From DATJHM01 sp035493895 (lineage in GTDB: Bacteria > Chloroflexota > Ktedonobacteria > Ktedonobacterales > Ktedonobacteraceae): a stretch of DNA of 31,793 bases. A program made the position numbers and the translations under genes. The stretch lies in NCBI GenBank assembly GCA_035493895.1, contig DATJHM010000194.1, forward strand, positions 1 through 31,793, in the 5' to 3' direction. Below, in pieces: positions 15,299 to 24,407 of the stretch (positions are counted from its first letter, which is position 1; each line of letters starts with the position of its first letter). Below the pieces are notes generated by a model. The model ran no database searches and had not been told where the DNA came from. It was given only the letters and a program-made list of their open reading frames with translations.

Positions 15299-16561
15299 AT
15301 GACGGCAAGACGAGTCGGAGTAGTCGCCGATGACCTGACGGGCGCGGCAGATACAACCCTGGCATTCTGGCAGCATGGTTTCGCGACCTTTATTCTGCTC
15401 GATGAGACCGATGGTACGTTTCTAGACGGCGATGCGGTGATCACCATCGATACCGATTCGCGCCATACGAGCCCGCAGGAGAGCGGCGCACGCGTCACAG
15501 ACGCCGTGCGCCGCTTGCAGGCGATGGGGATCGATTGCTTTTACAAGAAGATCGACTCAACGCTGCGCGGTAATCCGGGCGCAGAGATTGAGGCGATGAT
15601 GCACGCGGCCAATACGACGCACGCGGTCATCTGTCCCGCATTTCCGCAGATGGGGCGAACCGTCGTTGCCGGACGCGTCATGGTCAGCGGTCAGGATCTG
15701 ATGCTGACTTCGGCTGCGAGCGATCCACGCAGCCCCGTCACCACCTCGCGCATTGCCGAGATCCTCGCCAGACAAACCACACTCCCCATCGAGGAGCTCG
15801 CGCTCTCCGATCTGGCACGCATGGACGAGGATCGACATGATCGCCGGATTACCGTGATCGATGCACAGACAGACGAGGATCTGCTGGCCTGGGTCCACCA
15901 TTTTGGCACCGGCCCGGATGTGCTCTGGGTCGGCTCTGCCGGACTGGCCGAGACGATCGCCAGCGAAGCAGGCACGCCGCGAATGCGGGATGAGAGTCGA
16001 GCGCGTGTCGAGCAGCGAAAAGAGAAGGCCATACTGGTCGTTGTCGGGAGCATGCATACGGCGAGTAGGGAGCAGGTCGCGCTACTTTGCGCATCCCCCC
16101 AGGTGATTGCGTATCCCGTAGAACCAGCCGCTCTGATTGCGGAAACGCTCGATGTCGGCCTGCTGGCGTTTGGCATCGGGCAAATGTTAGAGCGCGGCAA
16201 GAATTGTGTACTCTATACACAGGATACTCCCGAAAGCGCGGAAAGATTGCGCGCCATTCTGGAGACGTTCCAGCGCGATTATGAGTGGGGTGGAGGCAAG
16301 ATTGCGAAGCGTTTGAGTGAGATCGTGCATACGATCCTGGCTTCCGTCACACGGCCCGTCGATCTGGTGCTCACAGGTGGCGATACGGCGAAACCGACGC
16401 TGGCAAGCCTGGGGATAGACGTCCTGCGCGTCGTGCAGATGGTCGCGCCCGGCACGCCCATCAGCGAAACGCTGGACGAACAGCGGCGCGTCGTGACAAA
16501 AGCGGGCGGCTTCGGCAATCCCGACATCCTGATACAATCAATCAAAGCACTGACATCTTAG
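15299..16561 (+). CDS. Four-carbon acid sugar kinase (DUF1537; DtnK/DenK/LtnK type)
   Basis: 420 residues. The N-terminal substrate domain opens with RVGVVADDLTGAADTTLAF (D11, D12) and contains KKIDSTLRGNPGAEIEAMM at about 83-101; the C-terminal nucleotide-binding domain carries LVLTGGDTAKPTLASLG at about 358-374 and the family end MVAPGTPIS...VTKAGGFG. The DUF1537 family phosphorylates O4 of D-threonate, L-threonate or D-erythronate, and with a PdxA2-type dehydrogenase yields dihydroxyacetone phosphate. The same pair is present here on opposite arms of the locus. Which stereoisomer is used cannot be read from sequence. AAAGCAAGGA upstream is a modest ribosome-binding site. Confidence 0.9.
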   Translation: MTARRVGVVADDLTGAADTTLAFWQHGFATFILLDETDGTFLDGDAVITIDTDSRHTSPQESGARVTDAVRRLQAMGIDCFYKKIDSTLRGNPGAEIEAMMHAANTTHAVICPAFPQMGRTVVAGRVMVSGQDLMLTSAASDPRSPVTTSRIAEILARQTTLPIEELALSDLARMDEDRHDRRITVIDAQTDEDLLAWVHHFGTGPDVLWVGSAGLAETIASEAGTPRMRDESRARVEQRKEKAILVVVGSMHTASREQVALLCASPQVIAYPVEPAALIAETLDVGLLAFGIGQMLERGKNCVLYTQDTPESAERLRAILETFQRDYEWGGGKIAKRLSEIVHTILASVTRPVDLVLTGGDTAKPTLASLGIDVLRVVQMVAPGTPISETLDEQRRVVTKAGGFGNPDILIQSIKALTS

Positions 16562-16695
16562 CTTGAAATATTTTACTATATCCCAAATAACGCTTTTCTC
16601 TTGCTTTGCTTCGATTTCTATGATATTCTTCTCAGTAGCTGTGGACTGTGCGTAAAACGAACGTGCAGTGAAAAAGTGTGTGGGAGGAGTAGAAT

Positions 16696-17127
16696 ATGAG
16701 TATTGAAGTAAATAAGGCGCTCGTCAAACGCTATATCGAGATGTGGAGAACAGGCGACATCTCCATTGCCGATGAGATCCTTGATGCTACCTATGTGGAT
16801 CATGCGCATTCAGAGCAGGAGCCAGGTCCAGAGGCGGTGAAACAGGAAGTGCTGGCATTTCACAGCGGATTTTCGCATGTTCAGGCCAGTATCGAACAGA
16901 TGATTGGTGAAGGGGACCTCGTAGCATTTCGTTTCACACTACGAGGTACTCATACGGGCCATTTTGCCGCTCTCTCTCCCACGCATAAGGAAACCACGCT
17001 GACCGGTGCCGATTTTATTCGCATCCAGGATGGGAAAATGGTCGAGCTCTGGAGCTTACAGGATACGCTCAACTGGGTTCAACAGTTTGGCTTCAAAATC
17101 TTCCCGGCAAACGATCCCCTCATCTGA
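16696..17127 (+). CDS. SnoaL-like ester cyclase / polyketide cyclase family protein
   Basis: 143 residues, the normal size of the SnoaL/NTF2-like fold. Signature stretches are VKRYIEMWRTGDISIADEILDATYVDH near the start, FRFTLRGTHTGHF at about 76-88, and ADFIRIQDGKMVELWSLQDTLNWVQQFG at the end. The NTF2-like pocket binds small hydrophobic molecules; SnoaL closes a polyketide ring, but most stand-alone members have no known substrate. GGGAGGAG at 16682-16689 gives a strong ribosome-binding site. It stands alone, 134 bp behind the kinase gene, and is convergent with the glycosidase gene on the minus strand. Confidence 0.85.
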   Translation: MSIEVNKALVKRYIEMWRTGDISIADEILDATYVDHAHSEQEPGPEAVKQEVLAFHSGFSHVQASIEQMIGEGDLVAFRFTLRGTHTGHFAALSPTHKETTLTGADFIRIQDGKMVELWSLQDTLNWVQQFGFKIFPANDPLI

Positions 17128-17207
17128 CCAATGGCATAAGTTCGCACCATTCCAGGAATGGCGCGGCCTGTTCGCGCTCATAAGCATCTAAAGTAGAAAG
17201 GGCAGCA

Positions 17208-19037
17208 TTATAACGGTTTTTCAATTCCGCTGAGAAATCCTTCTTCCGTTAATGCGATCAGCGCAAGTAAAGCTCCCCAGTGATAAAATTTATCGCTGTT
17301 GCTCACATCACAACCCATGCCGGTATCCGCGGAATAGTTCTCGTGCACATGACCGTGTAAACCCCATTCCAGAAGCAACAGGTCTTTTGACTTATCCGCA
17401 AGCGCTTTACTTGCTTCTGTCATCTTCCTTTTACGCAGTGCGATGTATACTAAATAATTCATGGGTGCCCATATACGGCCCCTCCAGTAATCTTGTTCGG
17501 GGTAAGCAGGATCATTCCTGGCAATGGAGGGTAAGATGTAATCTCCCCAAAATTCAGCAGGGTTATAAAAATGCTTTTCGAGCATGACCTGAGCTTGCTC
17601 GTTGCTCACGCTGTCACTGAACAATGCATAAAAGTTCGTTGGCGAAAGACGATGGCTAAATTCGCCTGTATCCGTGCGTTTGTTGCAATACATTCCGAAA
17701 TCGTCGTCCCACATTTCTTCCAGGCCGTTTTTTGACAACGCTGCTCTTGCACGCAGTTCAGCGGCCTCCGGTCTGCCGATGATCTCCGCCAGATCAGCAA
17801 GCGTTTCACAATCCATGATGTACATCCCTGTCAACCCAACGTCGGCCAGGCGCATCAGGTGTGTCTGCGTATCAAACGGAATGTCGTCATACATTGGCGA
17901 ATTATCCAATCCCGATTCTAATGCGGCCCCGAATAATTCGTTCACCCCCAGCGTCTCCCACTTTTTGCCATTCCGCCCTTCATACGGCTCAGAGCCCCAG
18001 CAAAGTTGCCCATTTGGAAGCGATCTATACGTTTTGAACCACCTGTTCCATGTTAAAAGTTCATCAAAAAGATACTCTACAATCCATTTTTCTCGATAAA
18101 TACGGTATATTTCCTTTAAGGCAAGTGAACCCACGAGTGGCTGTGACCTGTCGCGACTTTTATCGTCATTTGCGCCGCCGAAGTTAGGGATAAAGCCCTT
18201 TTCCGTTTTTTCGTGCGTAATAGCGATGATATTAGAATATGCCAGCTCTTTATTATCAATCATCGCTAACATACCGGAAAAGTAGGTATCCCAGCAAAAG
18301 AGCACGTACCCACCCCAATTTATATTCCAAAGCCTGCTTACAGGTGAACAAATCTGGTCGTTTTCAGGCTCGTATATGGTATCCCACGCAAGACACGTGC
18401 GCATGGCATTGTAAACCTCGGCTAAATCACCGTACTTTTTACATTCCTCCTCGATGTCACGTTTTGCACTTATCATCATTGCTTGCATCTCTTCATGCTT
18501 TACCAGCTTATCCGTTGAGATCGATACAGGTCTATCTAGCGTGACTGCTAAATACGGCATGCTCAGTCCGGTATTCAATTCGCGGAGCGCTACGCCATCT
18601 GTATAGACCTCGATCGTGCGGTCGGGCAATATTCCCTCAAGATAATCGCCGCAGTGGCGCACGTACCCTTCACGATTCCACAAAACTGCCGCCCCCACGA
18701 GTAACGCAGGTGGCCTTTTCACGCTCTTTATCGGTGTTACCAATAGATATTGATTATTCTCTTTAGCTATTGTCTGCACAAATATTTCATGATCACTACA
18801 CTGTATCGTCAGCTCTGTATAGCGGCCATCATAACTTCTATAACCGGGATGAATTTTTTCTTCATTTTCACCAAATCGGCCGATAAGCGCTTCTTTCAGG
18901 ACTTTTCCCGTATTGTAAAACTTCAATCCAACATGTAACGAAAACCCATACGGCATAAGAACGTGCGATAAAACACTGTTATTATTATAAGTATTAAAAC
19001 CGTTATTCATTTTTTCCTTTATTTTCTCAAATTCCAT
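17208..19037 (-). CDS. GH63 / MGH-like (alpha/alpha)6-barrel glycoside hydrolase, probably acquired
   Basis: 609 residues from the ATG at 19037 (GAGGAGT at 19042-19048); an upstream ATG at 19055 adds six residues and has no site of its own. An N-terminal beta domain of about 190 residues precedes an (alpha/alpha)6 barrel with motifs FCWDTYFSGMLAM, DYWRGRIWAPMNYLVYIAL and FYHWGALLALIAL, as in GH63 enzymes and mannosylglycerate hydrolase. WDT and the late acidic residues are the expected catalytic region. It probably hydrolyses an alpha-glucoside or alpha-mannoside in the cytosol, as no signal peptide is present. Base composition is clearly more AT-rich than neighbours, with AAT/AAA-rich codons like those of Bacillota, which suggests transfer. 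A LacI-type operator overlaps its promoter. Confidence 0.82.
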   Translation of the reverse strand: MEFEKIKEKMNNGFNTYNNNSVLSHVLMPYGFSLHVGLKFYNTGKVLKEALIGRFGENEEKIHPGYRSYDGRYTELTIQCSDHEIFVQTIAKENNQYLLVTPIKSVKRPPALLVGAAVLWNREGYVRHCGDYLEGILPDRTIEVYTDGVALRELNTGLSMPYLAVTLDRPVSISTDKLVKHEEMQAMMISAKRDIEEECKKYGDLAEVYNAMRTCLAWDTIYEPENDQICSPVSRLWNINWGGYVLFCWDTYFSGMLAMIDNKELAYSNIIAITHEKTEKGFIPNFGGANDDKSRDRSQPLVGSLALKEIYRIYREKWIVEYLFDELLTWNRWFKTYRSLPNGQLCWGSEPYEGRNGKKWETLGVNELFGAALESGLDNSPMYDDIPFDTQTHLMRLADVGLTGMYIMDCETLADLAEIIGRPEAAELRARAALSKNGLEEMWDDDFGMYCNKRTDTGEFSHRLSPTNFYALFSDSVSNEQAQVMLEKHFYNPAEFWGDYILPSIARNDPAYPEQDYWRGRIWAPMNYLVYIALRKRKMTEASKALADKSKDLLLLEWGLHGHVHENYSADTGMGCDVSNSDKFYHWGALLALIALTEEGFLSGIEKPL

Positions 19038-19144
19038 ATTTACTCCTCTATGCAAGACACTATTAAACCGGTGACGTTTGCTGAAGCATCCTTCTCATCA
19101 ATTCGCCTATGATGAAGACTGGAATGTACAGCTTCTCAGAAGGG

Positions 19145-19173
19145 AGTATATCAGATGGGAAGCGCTTTTCCCA
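19145..19173 (-). promoter_or_regulatory. Promoter and LacI-type operator of the GH63-like gene
   Basis: On the minus strand TATACT (19150-19145) is a -10 box. The element TGGGAAAAGCGCTTCCCA (19173-19156) covers the -35 position and has the AAGCGCTT centre of LacI-family operators. It shares AAAGCGCTT with the LacI operator at 4081-4108, so the same or a related regulator may act here. The 290-bp gap up to the alcohol dehydrogenase gene shows no other clear element. Confidence 0.6.
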
Positions 19174-19327
19174 GGAATACCTCGCCCTTACGCCAGATCA
19201 GGATAATCACCACTCTTGCAAAGATTGCGGAGACATGCTTCAATAGAGCAAGAAAAAGCCCGCGCAACAAAGCTTGTATTCTACGAGCAAGCAGCGAGTA
19301 CCATCATCATAAAGGAGAATAAGCTTC

Positions 19328-20356
19328 GTGAAAGCTGTCCGTTTAGTCGAGGTCCATCATCCGCTCCAGTTGCAAGAGATTCCCATACCTACAATTGGCG
19401 ACAACGATGTACTCGTACGCGTGCGCGCCACCGGTATCTGCCACACCGACGTCCACTACCGAGAAGGCAGTTCGCCTGTGGGACCCTTACCCAAAACGCC
19501 CGGGCACGAAGTCGCCGGTATCGTTGAGCAGGTCGGAAAGCAAGTCACGACCGTCACAATGGGCGAACGCGTCTGCATCCATTATGTCTTGAGCTGCGGC
19601 ACCTGCTCGTACTGTATCAAAGGTCAGGAACAATTCTGCGCGCAGGGCTCGATGGTGGGACGTTATGCGGACGGCGGGTATGCGCAATATGTCTCTGTAC
19701 CGGCAAGCAATGTCGTGCACCTGCCCGACGAGATTCCTTTTGAGCAGGGCGCGATCTTGATGTGCTCGTCGGCCACGGCTTTTCACGCTCTGCGTAAGGC
19801 AAAACTCGCAGGCGGCGAGACGGTTGCGATCTTCGGCATTGGCGGCCTGGGCATATCAGCCGTTCAGCTTGCGTACGCCTTTGGCGCTCTTGACGTCTAT
19901 GCGGTAGATATTAACGCAGATAAGCTGCAACTGGCTGCAAATTATGGCGCGATCCCGCTTAACGCCAGCACAAACGATCCCGTCGCCGAGATTCGCAAAC
20001 GCACTCAGGGCCAGGGCGTAGACGTTGCCCTCGAGATGATCGGCCTCCCCCTGACTATGAAGCAGGCGGTACAATCGCTGGCGGTCATGGGTCGTGCCGT
20101 GATCACGGGCATCAGCAATCGACCCCTCGAAATCGATACCTATGCGGACCTGCTGGGCCGAGAAGCGATCGTGACCGGTACAAGCGACCACCTGCTGCTC
20201 GAACTCCCCCCGCTCCTCGAACTGGCTCGACGCGGCAAGCTCGATCTCTCAGAGGTCGTCACACGCACTATTCCCCTGGATGCCGATGCAATCAATCAGG
20301 CGATGGACAATCTCGCGCAGTTCCATAGCGACATTCGCACGGTGATCGTGCCTTAA
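19328..20356 (+). CDS. Zinc-dependent alcohol dehydrogenase (MDR superfamily)
   Basis: 342 residues from a GTG start with AAAGGAG at 19311-19317, 10 nt upstream. Catalytic zinc ligands are C38 (GICHTD), H60-E61 (TPGHEVAG) and C146; structural zinc is held by C90, C93, C96 and C104. The NAD(P)-binding motif G170-I-G-G-L-G175 follows. All key residues of a classic tetrameric ADH are present. It oxidises a primary or secondary alcohol or reduces an aldehyde; the substrate is not predictable. The DUF3303 gene starts 41 bp downstream and is probably in the same transcript. Confidence 0.92.
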   Translation: MKAVRLVEVHHPLQLQEIPIPTIGDNDVLVRVRATGICHTDVHYREGSSPVGPLPKTPGHEVAGIVEQVGKQVTTVTMGERVCIHYVLSCGTCSYCIKGQEQFCAQGSMVGRYADGGYAQYVSVPASNVVHLPDEIPFEQGAILMCSSATAFHALRKAKLAGGETVAIFGIGGLGISAVQLAYAFGALDVYAVDINADKLQLAANYGAIPLNASTNDPVAEIRKRTQGQGVDVALEMIGLPLTMKQAVQSLAVMGRAVITGISNRPLEIDTYADLLGREAIVTGTSDHLLLELPPLLELARRGKLDLSEVVTRTIPLDADAINQAMDNLAQFHSDIRTVIVP

Positions 20357-20397
20357 AATGCTGCTCTGCATTCAGGCACACAGAAAGAGGCAGGCTC

Positions 20398-20688
20398 ATG
20401 TTATTTATGGTGATCGAACACTTCAAAACGCATGCAGCTAAGGCAATCTACCAGCGGGCCCGCGCGCAGGGACGCATGCTGCCGGAGGGGTTAACGTTCG
20501 TTGGAAGCTGGGTCGAGGACAATTTTGATCGCTGCTTCCAACTTATGGAATGCGACGATCCAGACCTGTTTCAACAATGGATCGTTCACTGGCAAGATTT
20601 AGCGGACTTCGAAATAGTTCATGTCGTCTCTTCCGCGGAGGCGGCAGATGCTGCTCTCTCTGACCATGATCTGCCGCACATAGATTAG
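20398..20688 (+). CDS. DUF3303 family small protein
   Basis: 96 residues. The sequence MLFMVIEHFKTHAAKAIYQR, GLTFVGSWVEDNFDRCFQLME and WQDLADFEIVHVVSSAEA matches the DUF3303 pattern, a dimeric alpha/beta-barrel-like small domain of unknown function. AAAGAGGCAGGCTC precedes the ATG. It follows the alcohol dehydrogenase gene closely and on the same strand, so it may be cotranscribed; a role beside that enzyme is conceivable but not shown. Confidence 0.8.
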   Translation: MLFMVIEHFKTHAAKAIYQRARAQGRMLPEGLTFVGSWVEDNFDRCFQLMECDDPDLFQQWIVHWQDLADFEIVHVVSSAEAADAALSDHDLPHID

Positions 20689-20772
20689 TTTTATAATCGC
20701 TCTACAAGTAATAAATCTCCTGACGCTAATGGTCTTCAGGTGATATTAAACATGCAGAATCACCTTCTCTGC

Positions 20773-21561
20773 TTAATCATGAATCGCCAGCGCATCAATA
20801 TATCCTCGATATCCGCCGATATGCGCTGCCTGATCATAGCCAACATCAATACGCGTAATCTGCCTGCCCTGTAAAAATCCCAGATCAACCTCTACATAAT
20901 TCCAGGTATCCAGCTTCAGATGATTACACTGCCAGCTCGGATGAATATAATTGCCGCTCTGATCGCGCATACTCGCATCGCGCAGGTTGCTGCCGTTCGA
21001 GAAGAGCAGATCCACGGCGACACAGGCACTATTGCTACCACGCACAAGGCCACGCGCCCTTGCGATATTCGACGCTGCACTCTGCGGGTAGATCCAGTAA
21101 TCCAGCTCGGTATCCTGATCAATTATTAATTGACGATTCGTGGTGTCGAAAACTTTCATGTATGCATAGGAATCATTGGGACTTCTATCATAACCTGAAT
21201 ACAGCAATGCCGCCGACCCCTGATGCGCCCACTCCCGACGCACGGTCATTTCCGGCCCCTTCAGCTTGCAACAGATGCTTCCCACATTATAGACACCGCC
21301 AGCAGGATACACACCGGAATCACCCGTACTTCTCCAGGTAGGCTGCGGGTCACCCGACTCGAAACCCGTAGAAAAGTACGGATGACCCTTGAGCACTATG
21401 CCACGCAGCGCATGGGCCGGAGACAGGCGCAAAAAGGGGGCCAGCAGCAGCAAGAAAAAAGAGCAGGCAAAGAGCACACGCCAGATCCATAGATATGATC
21501 TCACATGCGTTTTTGCCGTTGTCACCGCAATAATTTGTCTCGGATACATTATTTGTCTCAT
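20773..21561 (-). CDS. Exported protein with a lone carbohydrate-binding-like beta-sandwich domain
   Basis: 262 residues from the ATG at 21561 (CCTCC on plus at 21573-21577, 11 nt upstream); an ATG at 21579 adds six residues. A hydrophobic segment at about 24-46 (WIWRVLFACSFFLLLLAPFL) followed by SPAHA looks like a signal peptide or N-terminal anchor. The rest contains FESGDPQPTW, MTVRREWAHQGSAALLYSG, DYWIYPQ and RITRIDVGYDQ.. to GGYRGYIDALAIHD. This resembles the accessory beta-sandwich domain found on some actinobacterial GH92 and related secreted glycosidases, here without a catalytic domain. It may bind cell-wall or environmental glycans. Similarity is from memory, not a search. Confidence 0.7.
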   Translation of the reverse strand: MRQIMYPRQIIAVTTAKTHVRSYLWIWRVLFACSFFLLLLAPFLRLSPAHALRGIVLKGHPYFSTGFESGDPQPTWRSTGDSGVYPAGGVYNVGSICCKLKGPEMTVRREWAHQGSAALLYSGYDRSPNDSYAYMKVFDTTNRQLIIDQDTELDYWIYPQSAASNIARARGLVRGSNSACVAVDLLFSNGSNLRDASMRDQSGNYIHPSWQCNHLKLDTWNYVEVDLGFLQGRQITRIDVGYDQAAHIGGYRGYIDALAIHD

Positions 21562-21963
21562 AGCTTTTCTTTCCTCCATCCACTCTATCAGCAGACCATA
21601 TTCCTCTATCGCATCACTCAGTACACTTTTGCGTATTAAATATAGTCCTACTAGTTTTCAGCATAATCAAGGAATAAACAGCCATATCTACATACTAGAG
21701 TTATTTTCTTATAAAGCGATATCCATCCCCTATGAACAGGCTTCCGCGTGTTACAGCTATGAGTTAATGGATTTGCGGATTTTCTGTGATGCGTCAAAAT
21801 ATGCTACCTGTCAGACCCTGATTTGAACGTCTTTTACTAAGCTGACAAATTGCAGCAAAACCACATCAATATCGATAAAGTGAACTGTCACGATACAGAC
21901 AGGAAACATACGATACGTCCTGGGGTGAGCCAATCTTCATCCCGTATGCAAGGAGGAATATTC
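21562..21963. other. 402-bp AT-rich gap between divergent genes; no RNA gene or clear promoter seen
   Basis: The region lies between the exported-protein gene and egtB. It is AT-rich with short open frames that lack ribosome-binding sites. Near its end a weak hairpin can form from GGGGTGA (about 21922) and TCATCCC (about 21938), including one G-U pair, just before the egtB ribosome-binding site. No tRNA, riboswitch or operator was recognised. Confidence 0.4.
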
Positions 21964-23259
21964 ATGGCAAGGTCCATGCAAACGAGGACAGACGCTCAGA
22001 CGACTTCACGAGCGTTTTTCATAGATCGATATCAAAGCATTCGTCGCTTTTCTGAATATCTATGCGAGCCACTGGTTACTGAGGACTATGTGGTTCAATC
22101 TATGCCAGATGTGAGCCCGACCAAATGGCATCTGGCCCATGTTAGCTGGTTTTTCGAGACCTTTCTTCTCTCTCAGGCCATTCCGGAGTATCAGTCTCCC
22201 CATCCACAATATGCCTATCTCTTCAACTCATACTACAATACGCTCGGAAAACGCCATAGCCGCCCCAGGCGCGGGCTCATCTCGCGTCCCACGGTCGAAG
22301 AGGTCTATGCGTACCGCCGGGACATCGATGATCTGGTCCTCAATCTGCTCGAACATCTCGATGAGCGTCGGCTGGCAGAACTCGCCCCCACTATTACGCT
22401 TGGTCTCCACCATGAACAACAACATCAGGAATTGCTGTTGACCGATATAAAGCATGTCCTTTCCTGCAATCCACTCTCTCCCATCTATAAAGCACGCTCA
22501 CTTCCGAGCATTCCAAACAGCTCACCTCTGTCCTGGGTCGCCTATCCCGAAGGGGTCTTCTGGATCGGACATGAGGGCGAGGAATTCGCTTTTGACAACG
22601 AGGGTCCACGACATAGACAGTTCCTCCAAGCATTTCAGCTGGCTTCACGGCTGGTAACCAATGGCGAATATCTCGACTTCATCGAAGATGGCGGGTATAG
22701 CAAGCCGCTCCTGTGGCTCTCCGATGGCTGGAATACGGTCCAGACACAACAGTGGCAGGCTCCGCTGTACTGGGAGAAACGCGATGGAAGCTGGTACATG
22801 ATGACCCTCTCCGGGATGCGCGCAGTTGAGAAGAACGAGCCGGTCTGCCATATCAGCTACTACGAGGCCGACGCTTATGCTCGCTGGGCCGGTGCGCGTC
22901 TCCCCACAGAGGCCGAGTGGGAAATCGCCGCGCAAGATGTTCCCGTCGAAGGCAATTTCGCGGAGCAAGGTCTCTACCACCCGGCTCCATTGAACAATGC
23001 AGATCCTGCCAGAAAACTTGCTCAGATGTATGGAGATGTGTGGGAGTGGACACAGAGCGCTTACTCTCCTTATCCCGGCTTCCGCCCCAATCCTGGCGCG
23101 ATCGGGGAGTACAATGGCAAGTTTATGTGTAATCAGTACGTGCTACGAGGCGGTTCGTGCGCCACCGCTCTTTCGCATATCCGCTCTACGTATCGCAATT
23201 TTTTCCCGGCTGACGCACGCTGGCAATTTATGGGTATCCGACTCGCACGGGAGGTATAA
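21964..23259 (+). CDS. egtB: Ergothioneine biosynthesis sulfoxide synthase EgtB
   Basis: 431 residues from the ATG at 21964, where AAGGAGG at about 21950-21956 is an ideal ribosome-binding site; the frame extends to 21850 without support. The N-terminal DinB-like helical domain supplies the iron ligands H59 (WHLAHVSWFFE), H150 and H154 (HHEQQHQE). The C-terminal formylglycine-generating-enzyme-like domain shows ARWAGARLPTEAEWEIAA and LRGGSCATALSHIRSTYRNFF, ending MGIRLAREV. EgtB joins a thiol (cysteine or gamma-glutamylcysteine) to trimethylhistidine using O2 and Fe(II). egtD follows after one base, so the first two committed steps are coexpressed. No egtA, egtC or egtE is in the window. Confidence 0.95.
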   Translation: MARSMQTRTDAQTTSRAFFIDRYQSIRRFSEYLCEPLVTEDYVVQSMPDVSPTKWHLAHVSWFFETFLLSQAIPEYQSPHPQYAYLFNSYYNTLGKRHSRPRRGLISRPTVEEVYAYRRDIDDLVLNLLEHLDERRLAELAPTITLGLHHEQQHQELLLTDIKHVLSCNPLSPIYKARSLPSIPNSSPLSWVAYPEGVFWIGHEGEEFAFDNEGPRHRQFLQAFQLASRLVTNGEYLDFIEDGGYSKPLLWLSDGWNTVQTQQWQAPLYWEKRDGSWYMMTLSGMRAVEKNEPVCHISYYEADAYARWAGARLPTEAEWEIAAQDVPVEGNFAEQGLYHPAPLNNADPARKLAQMYGDVWEWTQSAYSPYPGFRPNPGAIGEYNGKFMCNQYVLRGGSCATALSHIRSTYRNFFPADARWQFMGIRLAREV

Positions 23260-23260
23260 C

Positions 23261-24232
23261 ATGCAGCTACCGAAACCAGTTACGCTGGGACTCTACGATT
23301 TTGAGCCCCGGCAGAACACGTTTCGCAATGAGGTGCTACAGGGTTTACTGAGGACGCGCAAAGAACTTCCCAGTAAATACTTTTATGACGATATTGGCTC
23401 ACAGTTGTTTGAACGCATCTGCATACAGGATGAGTACTATCCCACCCGCACAGAGGTCAACATCATGCAAGAACATGCGGATGAGATTGCGTCGATTCTG
23501 GGCCCCCATTGCCTGCTCATCGAGTATGGCAGTGGGAGCAGCACGAAGATTCGCCTGCTCCTGGATGCCCTGCACGATCCAGCTGGCTATGTAGCCATCG
23601 ATATCGCGAAAGAGCATCTGCTGCGTTCGGTGAGCTCACTGGCCGCTGCCTACCCGACAGTAGAAATACTCCCGGTTTGTGCGGACTATACGCACCAGTT
23701 CGATCTGCCCCTACCGGCAAAACCGGTCGCACGCCGTGTCGCCTACTTCCCCGGCTCAACTATCGGCAACTTTGATCGGAAGCCAGCGAGACACTTTCTC
23801 CGGCAGATCGCCAGTGTCTGTCAGGGCGGAGGTCTGCTGATCGGTGTCGATCTGAAGAAGGATTTCAACATTTTGCATCACGCCTACAATGATGCACAGG
23901 GCGTGACTGCACGCTTCAACCTGCATCTCCTGGAGCGCATCAATCAGGAGCTGGACGCCAATTTTCCGCTTGATCAGTTCAGCCACTATGCCTTCTACAA
24001 TCCAGATCAGAGCCGCATAGAAATGCATCTGGCGAGTCTCATGAATCAGTATGTTTCTATCGGGGAACAGGAGATTGCGTTCAAACGAGGCGAGAGCATC
24101 TGGACCGAAAGCTCTTACAAATATACGCTGGAGGAGTTTGCGCAAATGGCCGCCAGCGCCGGATTTATCGTCGAACACGTCTGGACTGATCCCCAGGAAT
24201 TGTTCAGCGTGCAATACCTCAGAACCCTCTGA
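23261..24232 (+). CDS. egtD: L-histidine N-alpha-methyltransferase EgtD
   Basis: 323 residues, very close to the mycobacterial enzyme. The start at 23261 is supported by GGGAGG at 23249-23254 and a one-base gap after egtB; the frame running back to 22997 only overlaps egtB. Family motifs are PSKYFYDDIGSQLFERICIQDEYYPTRTE at about 33-62, the AdoMet site LIEYGSGSSTKIRLLLDAL at about 87-105, and YFPGSTIGNF at about 163-172. It trimethylates histidine to hercynine, the substrate of EgtB, using three S-adenosylmethionine molecules in the cytosol. Gene order egtB-egtD in one operon supports ergothioneine production as a thiol antioxidant. Confidence 0.95.
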   Translation: MQLPKPVTLGLYDFEPRQNTFRNEVLQGLLRTRKELPSKYFYDDIGSQLFERICIQDEYYPTRTEVNIMQEHADEIASILGPHCLLIEYGSGSSTKIRLLLDALHDPAGYVAIDIAKEHLLRSVSSLAAAYPTVEILPVCADYTHQFDLPLPAKPVARRVAYFPGSTIGNFDRKPARHFLRQIASVCQGGGLLIGVDLKKDFNILHHAYNDAQGVTARFNLHLLERINQELDANFPLDQFSHYAFYNPDQSRIEMHLASLMNQYVSIGEQEIAFKRGESIWTESSYKYTLEEFAQMAASAGFIVEHVWTDPQELFSVQYLRTL

Positions 24233-24407
24233 TAAGACCGCCGAGAGAACGCGGGCAGGACTCATCCCTGTTCGCATTCTCCCTCAACCACTCACAAAAA
24301 GTTGTAGCAATCAGATCAAACGGTACTGTTTTCTTGACAGGCATGCTCTTTCTCCTACTCAATGGGAATAGTGACAGATACCATATTTAGCAGAGGATAT
24401 ATTTTTT

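Noticed and set aside
22997..23260. Long N-terminal extension of EgtD
   Set aside because: It overlaps egtB in another frame; ATG at 23261 has its own ribosome-binding site and gives the family length.
24334..24361. Promoter TTGACA before the response regulator
   Set aside because: TTGACA at 24334-24339 is good but no acceptable -10 box lies 16-18 bp downstream.
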